Shown here: piece by piece, positions 10,068-21,396 of the stretch | How the letters are laid out: each line of letters begins with the position of its first letter | Position numbering within the stretch: position 1 is the stretch's first letter | Source: Symsagittifera roscoffensis | Lineage: Eukaryota; Xenacoelomorpha; Acoela; Convolutidae | Direction: 5' to 3' | Length of the DNA: 64,000 bases | Assembly (NCBI RefSeq): GCF_963678635.1 | Contig: NC_087063.1 | Location: 54,015,074-54,079,073 of the forward strand | Made by a program: the position numbers and the translations under genes | Notes under the pieces: generated by a model | Told to the model about the DNA's origin: nothing | The model's input: only the letters and a program-made list of their open reading frames with translations | Database searches by the model: none

Positions 10068-10406
10068 AAGACAAGTTAATCACTTAGAGTTTAACTAGAA
10101 GTTATTCGAGGTTCTAACAGTGATATTTGAGGTTGTAACTACATTCTGTAACCTTAGAACAGCCCCAAGTTTTGATTCTTAAATTCAGAGACCGGATAAC
10201 GCAAAAAGTTTTTTTTTGAAAACATTGAAAGATATCGCCTTTGGTGTTCATCAAGGTAGAGCGTCGCAACTTTCTGAACTGGCACAGAAAACGATTATTT
10301 TTTGTTTTGAAGGCATATTTACCAAAACCAGTCTCTAAAAATTTGTTCTTTCAAAATGGCTAACAAAATCATAGCCTTGCACATCAAGCATGTCTGCTTT
10401 GGCTAG

Positions 10407-10733
10407 GCATGTTATTGAAGTGTCTCAATGAAGCCGTCATCACTGAAAAAGTCACGAGAAAAGCCGGCGAAGAGAAATTCAAAAAGCCCCGCTTTCGTAG
10501 AAATGACTCAACTCGAGGCTCCCAAAGTGGACTCGATTCCGGAGATGAAATTTCGGAGTTCTCTTATTCAATTTATATCATTCACGGAGATAGTTTGAAG
10601 TTCCTGCATCATTTGGAAAATGAGGAGACTGAAAAGACTCATTTGTTAGTGGTGCGAGGAGTGAGAGCAGCTCCTGTCAAATTGAAGAAATATTTTCCTC
10701 TTGAGGATCAGCAGGCGAATGATTCTACTGCAG
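10407..10733 (+). CDS. Exon B of the array gene, copy 1
   Basis: Acceptor TTTGGCTAG|GC, donor ACTGCAG|GTTTCA, 327 nt, entering and leaving in phase 1 (the G of exon A plus GC gives Gly). Open throughout. Encodes MLLKCLNEAVITEKVTRKAG, a basic and Ser/Arg-rich stretch (KPRFRRNDSTRGS), then a more hydrophobic half (FSYSIYIIHGDSLKFLHHL). The exon is intact but belongs to a copy whose exon A carries a stop, so the gene copy is probably dead. Family unknown. Confidence 0.55.
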
Positions 10734-11120
10734 GTTTCAGTTTTATTTATTAATCTTGTGAGAAGTATAGTCTGCGTGGATTTTAGGAAAAATTTTACCG
10801 CATGCCAAAATTGCGCGCTTATTTCCTGATCGCCTAAATTGGTTTTAAAAAAAACGGTGCTTTTAAGTTAAAAAATATTTCTAACACAGCTTTTACGCTC
10901 TGAAATGAGTGGAAAGTTGATTTCCGATGTCAACATAAGCTATTTTAGATCAAACAAAACTACTTGTAGACCAGAGCAAAGCCCTGAATGTTCCGACTGT
11001 TCCTGTATTCATATCGAATAATTTTGGGGAAAGAAAATATTGAAAACTTATATTGGTTTAGGTTATCTGGTATCAGCTCGTTTGATTTCAAAAATTATAA
11101 CTTTTGAGAGACACATTTTT

Positions 11121-11750
11121 CCATGAACGCTGCATTATTTGTGTTCTAGTTTTCATGCTTGGCAAAGTTTTTGCCATAGAGGCCCGAGTAACCCGACGAT
11201 TATTTAGAGATTCCAAATTAAAAGTTTCAACGGGAGTTTTACCACGAAGTTGATTAAAAGTTTCTTTGAATATTTGTCTGGAATATTAGTCAAAAACGGT
11301 GTCAATCTCAAACGAATGTAGGATATATGAGGCATGCTCAAATCTTCTCTTGAAAAAAGAAACAGTTCTAAAAATACGTTTTTGCATCACAAATGTTTTT
11401 TCTAATAGGCTTTTTGATGTTGCACCAAATGCAATTAAACCGTAAGAAATGAGTGGCTTTGCATAGCTGTTATAAAGTTTAACCAGCACATTTTTCGAGA
11501 AACAGTTTCTACCCTTGAATAACAAGCCGTTAAATTTAGCTAATTTACCACAAATATTATTAATATGACTTTCAAATTTGAGTCTGTTGTCCATTTGAAT
11601 TCCGAAATACCTAAAATCAGAAACCTCGTCGAGTACATTATTACCAAAATAAAAATACCATAATTATTATTACCATAAAGACCCTCATTGTGGTCTTTAT
11701 GGATTACACAAGAATGGCCCGTGCAAGTGTAAAGTAATGACGTTGCTAGT
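11121..11750 (-). pseudogene. LINE RT C-terminal remnant, copy 2
   Basis: Same fragment as 7366-7994, with a stop where copy 1 has Tyr-Ser (TTA to TAA on the minus strand at about 11285) and an indel upstream of the YLGIQ segment near 11645. It would not encode a product. Confidence 0.7.
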
Positions 11751-13184
11751 TAATACTACAACATATCATTTTATAACCTAAATATAAACTCACTGAAGTT
11801 CAAAATACTGAGCGTTTTTCATAAATTAATTGATTTTGTTTATTTTTTGAGGCGCAAAAGAAAATTATTTGGGTGTTAAAAAAACATATAAAATTGCAAG
11901 GACAGTCCGTTCTATGCAAGTGGCCCAGAATTTTCCTTCCATATTTATAAAAATATACAAAAGTGTTTTTTTTTCTTTTTAGTGTGGTTTTTTTGTCCAT
12001 GGTGTGATAAGAGAACTACACAAACGCTGTTAAAATTAGACAGTTAGGCATAATCGTGAAAATTTGGCTTCAAAAAGTGATTAACAGACAAAAATAGCAT
12101 TTTGAAAAAGTTCTGAAAAAAAATTTCAAACTTATTTTCTGGTTTTGCTGCACAATGTTTTTTCGTCTTTTAAGAAGTTCTTATTGCCAAGGAGGCGCTT
12201 AAAAAAGTTCAAAATGAAGTTTTCCGCTAAAGAAATTTAATGTATCTGAACCTAAAGGTCAGTTTTTTTTATAATGAACGTTACTCAATGGCGTTACTCT
12301 CTCGAAATAAGACTAAATCGCTAAAATTTCCAACCATATTTTCTCAACTCCGAGAAAATTTTTTTACAAAAGTTTTAATTTTGTTTGAATCACGACTGAA
12401 AGGTTTTTAATATGATGTATAACTCGACCCAATCCGATGATTATTTGTGGTACCGGGTTTTTTGTGGAAAATAAAAATTGAAACACCGTATACAAAGTTC
12501 GTCCTCATTTTCAATGGTCGGAACACAAACGAGATAATGTGAAATCTCGAAAAATGATACCTTGACTACGAATTGTAACGCATTGTGGCGATGGCTTAGC
12601 GAGTGACTCGTTATGAATATTTAACGGGGATGCAAAACACAGCTAGATATATCAAAGAGAGCTGTCATCTTTGGCTAGTTTTCGTCGCGCGTTTTTGCTT
12701 TTGGGAAAGTTTTTCTTTTTTCTAGTTGTTGTTCTATGGCATAAGGTTGTTCTATGGCGTAAAAAAAGCTATGGCGTAGGGTGTTTTTTTCTTTCTTGTT
12801 TTTGACTACCTCGAGGAATGCTCCTATGGTTAAAACAACAAATTTAGCAAAAAAATTTTTTTCTTCAAGTTTCCATTAATTTTGAATTACGTTACATAAG
12901 TCATGGTGATGGGAAAACTCTGTGCTACATGCGCAGCAACCGGCTACCTTAATTGATTCTGTTGTGAACTATCGTGGTAACAAAAACCGGAATTGTCTCA
13001 AAATCTTAATTAGGATCTTTGAGTACGCCTTAATCAAATGTTATCAGTATTCAGCGAGTCCAACTTATGAGCTCAAATTCGTAATTGGATTCACAAAGAT
13101 GATGTTTTCTTATAATTCAAACTAAACAAAGATTACAGTTGACCACTTGCTTACAAAAGAAGCTCGTTTTGTACTTATGGTTCA

Positions 13185-13425
13185 TTGAGTGTTCAATATT
13201 GCGAGGCAGATTTTTGCAACCCCGAAGTTTCAAGTCAACTTGAAAAACCATTACTCATTAAACTGATCGACTGCAACAGAGCATTACCTTGGCCTTGTAG
13301 ACAGCGGGTTATTGAGTTGTTCCAACTGACGATTAAACGGCCAAACTGTGTGTTCGAATTTATACATGGGTCTAATTTTGATGAACTGTCTCGCCGAGGC
13401 AGCCTGTTGCCGAATGATGAAAAGG
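13185..13425 (+). pseudogene. Exon A of the array gene, copy 2, start codon lost
   Basis: The full 241-nt frame is open with the same donor AAGG|GTGAGT, but the ATG of the other copies is TTG here. Substitutions include LFQLTIKRPN and FEFIHGSN. The matching exon B (14031) is also frameshifted. Confidence 0.65.
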
Positions 13426-14030
13426 GTGAGTAGTTAAGTAAGATACTCTCTTGAAGCTAAAAAAAACTCAAACAGTATACGCGCGCAACTAAAAAAACAA
13501 AGTCTTGTTTTCAAGTTTTGAGAAACAGGCTAAACTGTTCGCTTTTTGAGCAACTATTCTAAGTTTTTGTCTTTGTTTGGCACATATTGTGATTCTAGAA
13601 AATGGGAGAAGCTGGTCAGACAAAAAGTCAATATCGTATTATGAGTTCCTACCAAATGACGCTTTATTCAGAGAATGTATTATTACTCACTAGAAGACAA
13701 GCTGATCACTTAGAGTTTAACTAGAAGTTATTCGAGGTTCTAACAGTGATATCTGAGGTTGTAACTACATTCTGTAACCTTAGAACGGCCCCAAGTTTGA
13801 TTCTTAAATTCAGTGACCGGATAACGCAAAAAGTTATTTTTGAAAACATTGAAAGATATCGCCTTTGGTGTGCATCAAGGTAGAGCGTCGCAACTTTCTG
13901 AACTGGCACAGAAAACGATTATTTTTTATTTTGAAGGCATATTTACCAAAACCAGTCTCTAAAAATTTGTTCTTTCAAAATGGCTAACAAAATCATAGCC
14001 TTGCACATCAAGCATGCCTGCTTTGGCTAG

Positions 14031-14356
14031 GTATGTTATTGAAGTGTCTCAATGAAGCCGTCATCACTGAAGAAGTCACGAGAAAAGCCGGCGAAGAGAA
14101 ATTCAAAAAGCCCCGCTTTCGTAGAAGTGACTCAACTCGAGGCTCCCATAGTGGACTCGATTCCGGAGATGAAATTTCGAGTTCTCTTATTCAATTTATA
14201 TCATTTACGGAGATAATTTGAAGTTCCTGCATCATTTGGAGAGTGAGGAGACTGAAAAGACTCATTTGTTAGTGGTGCGAGGAGTGGGAGCAGCTCCTGT
14301 CAAATTGAAGAAATGTTTTCCTCTTGAGGATCAGCAGGCGAATGATTCTACTGCAG
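14031..14356 (+). pseudogene. Exon B of the array gene, copy 2, frameshifted
   Basis: 326 nt instead of 327. One G is missing in GAAATTTCGAGTTC (other copies TTTCGGAGTTC), which throws the frame to an early stop at 14219. Splice sites are conserved. Confidence 0.7.
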
Positions 14357-14741
14357 GTTTCAGTTTTATTTATTAATCTTGTGAGAAGTATAGTCTGCGT
14401 GGTTTTTAGGAAAAATTTTACCCCATGCCAAAATTGCGCGCTTATTGCCTGATCGCCTAAATTGGTTTTAAAAAAACGGTGCTTTTAAGCTAAAAAAATT
14501 TCTAACACAGCTTTTACGCTATGAAATGAGTGGAAAGTTGATTTCCCATGTCAACATAAGCTATTTTAGATCAAACAAAACTACTTGTAGACCAGAGCAA
14601 AGCCCTGAATGTTCCGACTGTTCCTGTATTCATATCGAATAATTTTGGGAAAAGAAAATATTGAAAACCTATATTGGTTAAGGTTATCTGGTATCAACTC
14701 GTTTGATTTCAAAAATTATAACTTTTAAGAGACACATTTTT

Positions 14742-15365
14742 CCATGAAAGCTGCATTATTTGTGTTCTAGTTTTTATGCTTGGTAAAGTTTTTGCCATAG
14801 AGGCCCGAGTAACCCCACGATTATTTAGAGATTCCAAATAAAAGTTTCAACGGGAGTTTTACCACGAAGTTGATTAAAAGTTTCTTTGAATATTTGTCTG
14901 AAATATAAGTCAAAAACGGTGTCGATCTCAAACGAATATAGGATATATGAGGCATGCTCAAAATTTCTCTTGAAAAAAAAAACAGTTCTAAAAATACGTT
15001 TTTGCATCACAAATGTTTTTTCTAATAGGCTTTTTGATGTTGCACCAAATGCAATTAAACTGTAAGAAATGAGTGGCTTTGCATAGCTGTTATAAAGTTT
15101 AATCAGCACATTTTTCGAGAAACAGTTTCTACCCTTGAATAACAAACCGTTAAATTTGGCAATTTACCACAAATATTATCAATATGACTTTCAATTTTGT
15201 GTCTGTTGTCCATTTGAATTCCTAAATACCTAAAATCAGAAACCTCGGCGAGTACATTATTACCAAAATAAAAATACCATATTTATTATTACCGTAAAGA
15301 CCCTCATTGTGGTCTTTATGGATTACACAAGAATGGCCCGTGCAAGTGTAAAGTAATGACGTTGC
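14742..15365 (-). pseudogene. LINE RT C-terminal remnant, copy 3
   Basis: Same fragment as at 7366, with frameshifts at both ends of the open part (14825-15145). The motifs LYNSYAKPLISY and QKRIFRTV remain. Confidence 0.7.
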
Positions 15366-16827
15366 TAGTTAATACTACAACATATCGTTTTATAAACCTA
15401 AATATAAACTCACTGAAGTTCAAAATACTGAGCGTTTTTCATAAATTAATTGATTTTGTTTATTTTTTGAGGCGCAAAAGAAAATTATTTTGGTGTTAAA
15501 AAATACATACAAAATCGCAAGGACATTCAGTTCTATGCAAGTGGCCCAGAATTTTCCTACCATATTTACAAAAATATACAAAAGTGTTTTTTCTTTTTAG
15601 TGTGGTTTTTTGTCCATGGTGTGATAAGAGAACTACACAAACGCGGTTAAAATTAGACATTTAGGCATAATTGTGAAAATTTGGCTTCAAAAAATGATTA
15701 ACAGACAAAAACAGCATTTTGAAAAAATTCTGAAAAAAAATTTCAAAACTATTTTCTGGTTTTTCTGCACAATGTTTTTTCGTCTTTTAAGAAGTTTTTA
15801 TTGCCAAGGAGGCGCTTAAAAAAGTTTAAAATGAAGTTTTCCGCTGAAAAAAATTAATGTATCTGAACCTAAAGGTCAGTTTTTTTTATAATGAACGTTA
15901 CTCAATGGCGTTACTCGCTCGAAATAAGACTAAACCGCTAAAATTTCCAACCATATTTTCTCAAATCCGGGAAAATTTTTTTAAAAAGTTTTAATTTTGT
16001 TTGAATCACGACTGAAAGGTTTTTAATATGATGTATAACTCGACCCAATCCGATGATTATTTGTGGTACCGGGTTTTTTGTGGAAAATAAAAATTGAAAC
16101 ACCGTATACAAAGTTCGTCCTCATTTTCAATGGTCGGAACACCAACGAGATAATGTGAAATCTCGAAAAATGGGACCTTGACTACAAATTTTAACGCATT
16201 GTGGCTATGGCTTAGCGAATGACTCGACATGAATAGTTAACGGGGATGCAAAACACAGCTAGATATATCAAAGAGAGCTGTCATCTTTGGCTAGTTTTCG
16301 TCGCGCGTTTTTGCTTTTGGGAAAATTTTTCTTTTTTGTAGTTGTTGTTCTATGGCATAAGGTTGTTCTATGGCGTAAAAAAAGCTTTGGCGTACGGTAT
16401 TTTTTTTCTTGTTTTTGACTACCTCGAGGAATGTTCCTAGGGTTAAAACAACAAATTTAGCAAAAAAATTTTTTTCTTCAAGTTTCCATTAATTTTGAAT
16501 TACGTTACATAAATCATGGTGATGGGAAAACTCTGTGCTACATGCGCAGCAACCGGCTACCTTAATTGATTCTGTTGTGAGCTATCGTGGTAACGAAAAC
16601 CGGAATTGTCTCAAAATCTTAATTAGGATCTTTGAGTACGCCTTAATCAAATGTTATCAATATTCAGCGAGTCCAACTTATGAGCTCAAGTTCGTAATTG
16701 GATTCACAATTTGTTTTTGTCATTTAACCATTGTTTGCTAGATGATGTTTTCTTATAATTCAAACTAAACAAAGATTACAGTTGACCACTTGCTTACAAA
16801 AGAAGCTCGTTTTGTACTTATGGTTCA

Positions 16828-17068
16828 ATGAGTGTTCAATATTGCGAGGCAGATTTTTGCAACCCCGAAGTTTCAAGTCAACTTGAAAAACCATTACTCA
16901 TTAAACTGTTCGACTGCAACAGAACATTACCTTGGCCTTGTAGACAGCGTGTTATTGAGTTGTTCCGACTGACGATTAAGCGGCCAAACTGTGTGTTCGA
17001 AGTTATACATGGGTCTAATTTTGATGAACTGTCTCGCCGAGGCAGCCTGTTGCCGAATGATGAAAAGG
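16828..17068 (+). CDS. Exon A of the array gene, copy 3 (intact)
   Basis: Starts at ATG 16828 (an in-frame TGA lies about 50 nt upstream, so this is the likely initiator) and is open for 80 codons to donor AAGG|GTGAGT in phase 1. The product begins MSVQYCEADFCNPEVSSQ and contains NRTLPWPCRQRVIELFRL and VIHGSNFDELSRRGSLLPND. Three cysteines lie in the first half; there is no signal peptide or membrane segment. The phase-1 end matches exon B at 17783, giving ..NDEKG-MLLKCL... Copies 1 and 2 are broken, copy 4 intact. Family not recognised; a cytosolic or nuclear protein is likely from composition only. Confidence 0.6.
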
Positions 17069-17349
17069 GTGAGTGATTAAGTATGATACCCTCTTGAAGC
17101 TAAAAAAAACTCAAACCGTATACGCGCGCAACTAAGACATTAGCGGGAGGGGAGGAAGGAGGATTTTGTCGATCTGCTCTTTATTTGGCCGTTTTAGTTT
17201 CTTAGTTTGCTGAGCTCTACAAAACTCCGCAAATCCTTATACTAAAAGCAAAGTCTTGTTTTCAAGTTTTGAGAAACTTGCTAAACTGTTCGCTTTTTGA
17301 GCAACTTTTCTAAGTTTTTGTCTTTGTCTGGCACATATTGTGATTCTAG

Positions 17350-17444
17350 AAAATGGGAGAAGCTGGTCAGACAAAAAGTCAATATCGTATTATGAATTCC
17401 TACCAAGTGACGCTTTATGCAGAGAATGTATTATTACTCACTAG
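17350..17444 (+). CDS. Possible alternative terminal exon of the array gene, copy 3
   Basis: GATTCTAG|AA provides an acceptor. Joined in phase 1 to exon A, the frame reads ENGRSWSDKKSISYYEFLPS and on to a TAG at 17442 (31 codons). A second overlapping frame starting ATGGGAGAAGC is also open. The stretch is conserved in all four copies. It could be an alternative 3' exon; a skipped cryptic exon is equally possible. Confidence 0.25.
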
Positions 17445-17782
17445 AAGACAAGTTAATCACTTAGAGTTTAACTAGAAGTTATTCGAGGTTCTAACAGTGA
17501 TATTTGAGGTTGTAACTACATTCTGTAACCTTAGAACAGCCCCAAGTTTTGATTCTTAAATTCAGAGAGCGGATAACGCAAAAAGTTATTTTTGAAAACA
17601 TTGAAAGATATCGCCTTTGGTGTGCATCAAGGTAGAGCGTCGCAACTTTCTGAACTGGCACAGAAAACGATTATTTTTTGTTTTGAAGGCATATTTACTA
17701 AAACCAGTCTCTAAAAATTTGTTCTTTCAAAATGGCTAACAAAATCATAGCCTTGCACATCAAGCATGCCTGCTTTGGCTAG

Positions 17783-18109
17783 GTATGTTATTGAAGTGTC
17801 TCAATGAAGCCGTCATCACTGAAGAAGTCACGAGAAAAGCCGGCGAAGAGAAATTCAAAAAGCCCCGCTTTCGTAGAAGTGACTCAACTCGAGGCTCCCA
17901 AAGTGGACTCGATTCCGGAGATGAAATTTCGGAGTTCTCTTATTCAATTTATATCATTTACGGAGATAATTTGAAGTTCCTGCATCATTTGGAGAGTGAG
18001 GAGACTGAAAAGACTCATTTGTTAGTGGTGCGAGGAGTGGGAGCAGCTCCTGTCAAATTGAAGAAATATTTTCCTCTTGAGGATCAGCAGGCGAATGATT
18101 CTACTGCAG
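17783..18109 (+). CDS. Exon B of the array gene, copy 3 (intact)
   Basis: Acceptor TTTGGCTAG|GT, donor ACTGCAG|GTTTCA; 327 nt, phase 1 in and out, no stop. Encodes a basic Ser/Arg stretch (KPRFRRSDSTRGSQSGLD), an acidic patch, a hydrophobic segment (FSYSIYIIYGDNLKFLHHL) and a tail ending KKYFPLEDQQANDSTAG. The last exon was not found. A decayed echo of this exon's 3' end (AGCAGGCGAATGATTCAACT) occurs at 19372, just before the insertion site. Confidence 0.6.
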
Positions 18110-19433
18110 GTTTCAGTTTTATTTATTAATCTTGTGAGAAGCATAGTCTGCGTGGACTTTAGGAAAAATTTTACCTCATGCCAAAATTGCGCGCTTATTG
18201 CCTGATCGCCTAAATTGGTTTTAAAAAAAACGGTGCTTTTAACTTAAAAAAAACTTCTAACACAGCTTTTACGCTCTGAAATGAGTGGAAAGTTGATTTC
18301 CGATGTCAACATAAGCTATTTTAGATCAAACAAAACTACTTGTAGACCAGAGCAAAGCCCTGAATGTTCCGACTGTTCCTGTATTCATATCGAATAATTT
18401 TGTGAAAAGAAAATATTGAAAACCTATAAATTTTGGACAATATCAAAGCGTAAAATTTTGAGTCGTACGAAATTAATACGACCAAATATCTAGCCTCAAT
18501 TCAATTTGGAACAATTTTGTTGTGCCGGGATAATTCAACACGCATAAATAATTCGCGTTACGCTCTCACCATTATGAAAAAACTCTTGAAAGAGCGCATA
18601 ATTTATTCCAGAACATGGCCAATTTAGCAATTTTCAAACCCCCCGAACTTTATAAAAAATAATCAGAGGTAGAATATCTTCAAAGATTTCAAATCAAAAA
18701 GTCAATATCTTCAATATGGTATTAAAAAAATTTTGAAAACTTTTATTTCGATCGGCGAAATTTGACTGAATAAAAAATCACACCGAGCATAAATATTCCG
18801 TTTTCTTCGAAAGTCGGAACAATAATTTTGGTCGGATTTGCGTTTAAAAGTTAGCATTTTAAATACGTGCTATCTTCAAAACTGATGCTTCTCATTGGTC
18901 CCAATTTTAAAAACTTCGATTTTTATGATTCATTTTATTATTCATGTTTTTTTCCAGCTTACGAAAAGAGGGAGAATGATTTAATTTTTTTGATGCTCAA
19001 AGCTCAAAGTTTTTCTTCTGCATATTTTTTTTGCTTCAACGCGTGTCCGTCTAAGTTTTGTCGACTTACTTACCGCTCAGTAGTTTTTGTTTCTATGCTA
19101 GCAGTCGCCTTTCTTTGCATTATCCTCAAAATTCATTTCAATTAAGACAAACGTATGAACTTTTTGGTAGATCTAATTTTAGATTTTTTTTGGCAAAGTG
19201 GTTTCAACTCATTTTCTGCCGGCTTAATTGTCTTTCTATGCTTATGATTTGTCGCAAATCATGCGAAGCAAAATCCAGTAAATTTCGAAAGCAAACTCAC
19301 GTAAACTTAGACGGCAATTTCCTCTGAACCATGCAAATATATTTTGATTGAAACGACGGTTTATCTTGTTTAGCAGGCGAATGATTCAACTAAATTGGTA
19401 TCAATCAAAATTATTTCAATTTTTTTTTCGATG
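18110..19433 (+). other. Downstream spacer of copy 3
   Basis: AT-rich, no supported exon; open frames at 18867 and 19058 are not conserved intact in the paralogous spacer 44627-45953. About 98% alike by eye to that spacer. Confidence 0.4.
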
Positions 19434-19439
19434 TGCAGC
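19434..19439 (+). repeat. Left 6-bp target-site duplication TGCAGC
   Basis: Matches 42045-42050 exactly; the empty paralogous site at 45954-45959 has a single TGCAGC. Confidence 0.88.
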
Positions 19440-19467
19440 AGTAGTATGCATATAGTGCGTTAGGATT

Positions 19468-19478
19468 GGGGGGGGGGG
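19468..19478 (+). repeat. G11 tract inside the left terminus
   Basis: Eleven G directly after the 27-bp perfect terminal repeat; mirrored by C11 at 42006-42016. Confidence 0.8.
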
Positions 19479-19483
19479 TCGTC

Positions 19484-19662
19484 ATACATGGATGACCATT
19501 AGGTATAAATCATAATGGTCACCATGTATTAAATGATCAGCAATGGTCACCATGTAAAAATCCTAATTGTCACCATGTATAATTTTATACCTAATGGTCA
19601 CTATGTAATAATCCTAATTGTCACCATGTTTAATTTTATACCTAATAGTCCTCATGTAAAAC
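19484..19662 (+). repeat. Subterminal repeats (TGGTCACCATGTA type), left
   Basis: About seven diverged copies of a 13-15 bp motif around AATGGTCACCATGTA, alternating with ATCCTAATT and TTTTATACCTAAT spacers. The core TGGTCACCA is nearly palindromic. Repeated subterminal motifs are where many transposases bind (known for other families; inferred here). Confidence 0.65.
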
Positions 19663-20186
19663 TTCGGTATAATATTGAGTATTCCTACTGAACATTGTGG
19701 AAACGGGAATGGAATTAATTTTGGTCGGTGCATGTTTTCCCTTCTAAAGTTTGGGGGTATTGGTTTGTTTACATGTAAAATGACGTTAAATACTTATTAT
19801 ATGCGACCAAACTATATGGTATATAGGAAAGCACACAATTTTGAAAGCGTAGCTTAACTGTTGGCTGCGGTGAACGATTTTCTTCAAAATTGCATGTTTT
19901 ATTGCTGAATCTCGAAGAAAGCAAAATTCGTCAAGTGCGGCGGCCGCCACCTCTATTTAGTTAAAAATTAATAATCAATTTGACCGAAATAAGAATGAAA
20001 AAAATTCGTTCAGCCAAATGAAGGTAAAAACAAAGAAAAATTACGAAACAATGAAAAATCTAAAATAATGAAATTGGCTTGAAAGTTTCGACACTACCAT
20101 TTTCCGTGTCTACAGAAGACTGAAAAAACGTCTAAAATCTATGACAAAAGCTTTGATTTTATAGAAAGGTTGAAAGAGCTAATAAG
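19663..20186 (+). other. Outer left arm without a supported gene
   Basis: The frame at 19675-19857 (start TTG) is matched by 41627-41809 in the right arm with a few changes, but has no ATG or splice support. It includes a short GC-rich island GCGGCGGCCGCC near 19940. Confidence 0.3.
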
Positions 20187-20450
20187 TTGAAGTGGGTAAA
20201 GATCTTGAAAAACGAGAACACTGATGAAAGCCAAAAGTGCCGATTAATTTTGCTGCAGACATTTCTAAGACTTGCGTATATCACTTTTTATAATAAAAAG
20301 AAAACAATTTTCGGGGCTTCTAGAAAACGTTTAGTATATCTTATTAAATTTTTTGTGCTAACAGAAATTTTGAAAGTATTCATCAAAGCAGACCTAGAAA
20401 CTGGGGGAAAACTGTTATTTGTGTGCCAATTTATAGACAGAACAGAGTAA
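20187..20450 (+). CDS. Conserved ORF in the left arm (exon candidate)
   Basis: 87 codons, Lys/Leu/Phe-rich (KWVKILKNENTDESQK ... YITFYNKKKTIFGASRKR ... FIDRTE), ending in TAA. The inverted copy at 41035-41298 keeps the whole frame with about five or six amino-acid changes and no stop or indel, although nearby non-coding arm sequence has indels. The open frame begins without ATG, so it would be an exon or use an unusual start. No recognised domain. Confidence 0.35.
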   Translation: MKWVKILKNENTDESQKCRLILLQTFLRLAYITFYNKKKTIFGASRKRLVYLIKFFVLTEILKVFIKADLETGGKLLFVCQFIDRTE

Positions 20451-20992
20451 CCATCGAATAAAGCAGGTGAAAACTTATTTGCGTCTTTTAAGGCAAGCAG
20501 TTATTCAAATTAGAGCAAATTCAATCGGGAAAGACTGAACACAAACTAAGACAAGTTATGGATACAAACTCAAACCTTGATATGAGTTCGGAGTTATAAT
20601 TTGAGCATCCCAAATTTTTGATTTTTCCATTAAAAGAATATGCAATTAAATAATTTTTAATTTGATACTACAATCTAGTCAACTGTTCTCAGTATCTTCT
20701 AATTAGGTTCAAACTGGTTTTTGCAAGAGCTTTCTATTCAAAATTTTGAAGCGCTATCAGTTATTATCATTGATTAACCCTCTGTTCAACAAATTAAATT
20801 TCGAGTTTTTTTATATAAACTTGATCTTTTGAATGTTTCCATGATTACGCTATTGTCTCTCAAAATACGGTGGCTTTTTGACCAAAATATTTGATTTTTC
20901 ATCTGCAACTAATTGTGTTATCAAGAGTTCAACCTTTCTTTTAATATATGTTTGAGGTGATCACTACTAGCAGTATCAAAACAGTTCGCATC
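20451..20992 (+). other. AT-rich arm sequence, nothing seen
   Basis: No exon, RNA gene or repeat beyond the arm duplication itself. Confidence 0.4.
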
Positions 20993-21061
20993 ATGATATT
21001 TCTTCTCATTTTTGCATCGATATTTGTCTTCTCTATTAACAAAACATGTCTTCGAAAACCG
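20993..21061 (+). CDS. Candidate first exon: signal peptide (left arm)
   Basis: ATG then a strongly hydrophobic stretch MIFLLIFASIFVFSINKTC, 23 codons, followed by donor CCG|GTTAGT in phase 0. This is a textbook N-terminal signal sequence, so the product would be secreted or membrane-targeted. The right-arm copy (40445-40513) has the same length, ATG and donor with one Leu-to-Arg change in the hydrophobic run. Continues in frame to the exon at 21139. Reading on without splicing would give only a 29-residue peptide ending CLNF. Confidence 0.45.
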
Positions 21062-21138
21062 GTTAGTTGTTTGAATTTTTAAGACAAAAAATCAAGCCTT
21101 ATCATCAACACTCTACCTGAATCTTCGGATTCCGTCAG

Positions 21139-21205
21139 GATGATAGCTGTTTCACACTAAACAACGCTTTCACACCAATTTGGCTACAGCAGTTTCCGAA
21201 AACTT
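21139..21205 (+). CDS. Candidate second exon (left arm)
   Basis: Acceptor TTCCGTCAG|GAT, strong donor CTT|GTAAGT, 67 nt, phase 0 in and phase 1 out. Encodes DDSCFTLNNAFTPIWLQQF, open only in the frame continuing the signal exon. The right-arm copy 40301-40367 has identical length and splice sites with a Gln-to-His change. Confidence 0.45.
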
Positions 21206-21352
21206 GTAAGTGCCATTTTGTAGTTTCAATGCATTTCGATAAACGTCAATTATGTTGTGTTATCTTACGCTAGAACGGCTAACAAAGACATGTTTAATTT
21301 GACAATAAAAAGTTTGTTAGACAGTTTTCCTTTGAGGAATTAAAATTTTCAG

Positions 21353-21396
21353 CCTCAATGCAGAAAGACTTGCTATTCATTTCAGAGAAAAAAGGC
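21353..21396 (+). CDS. Candidate third exon (left arm)
   Basis: AATTTTCAG acceptor and GGC|GTAAGC donor, 44 nt; same length in the right arm (40110-40153). The frame expected from GTAAGT at 21206 (SSMQKDLLFISEKKG) and the frame that joins best to the last exon (LNAERLAIHFREK) differ, so one boundary is not settled. Confidence 0.35.

Larger units (their letters stand above)
7297..11051 (+). repeat. Tandem array copy 1 (3.75 kb)
   Basis: Begins at ATTGGTTTAGGTTATCTGG and runs to the next occurrence of that sequence at 11052. Order inside: antisense LINE remnant, AT-rich spacer, gene exon A (9451), possible exon at 9973, exon B (10407). Roughly 95% alike by eye to the copies at 11052 and 14673. 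Confidence 0.8.
11052..14672 (+). repeat. Tandem array copy 2 (3.62 kb)
   Basis: Same order as copy 1. It lacks about 100 bp between exon A and the 13580 region (the CATTAGCGG..CTCCGCAAATCC stretch is deleted). The copy 1/copy 2 and copy 2/copy 3 joints are the same: CCTAT fused to ATTGGTT, whereas copy 3 runs on from CCTAT into AAATTTTGGACAATATC. The array therefore arose by unequal exchange at fixed breakpoints. Confidence 0.8.
14673..19439 (+). repeat. Tandem array copy 3, interrupted by the palindromic element
   Basis: LINE remnant and exons as in copies 1 and 2, then a downstream spacer (18420-19439) absent from copies 1-2 but present after copy 4 (44935-45959). The copy resumes after the element at 42051-42289. 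Without the insertion, copies 3 and 4 are a direct duplication of about 3.9 kb. Confidence 0.8.
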
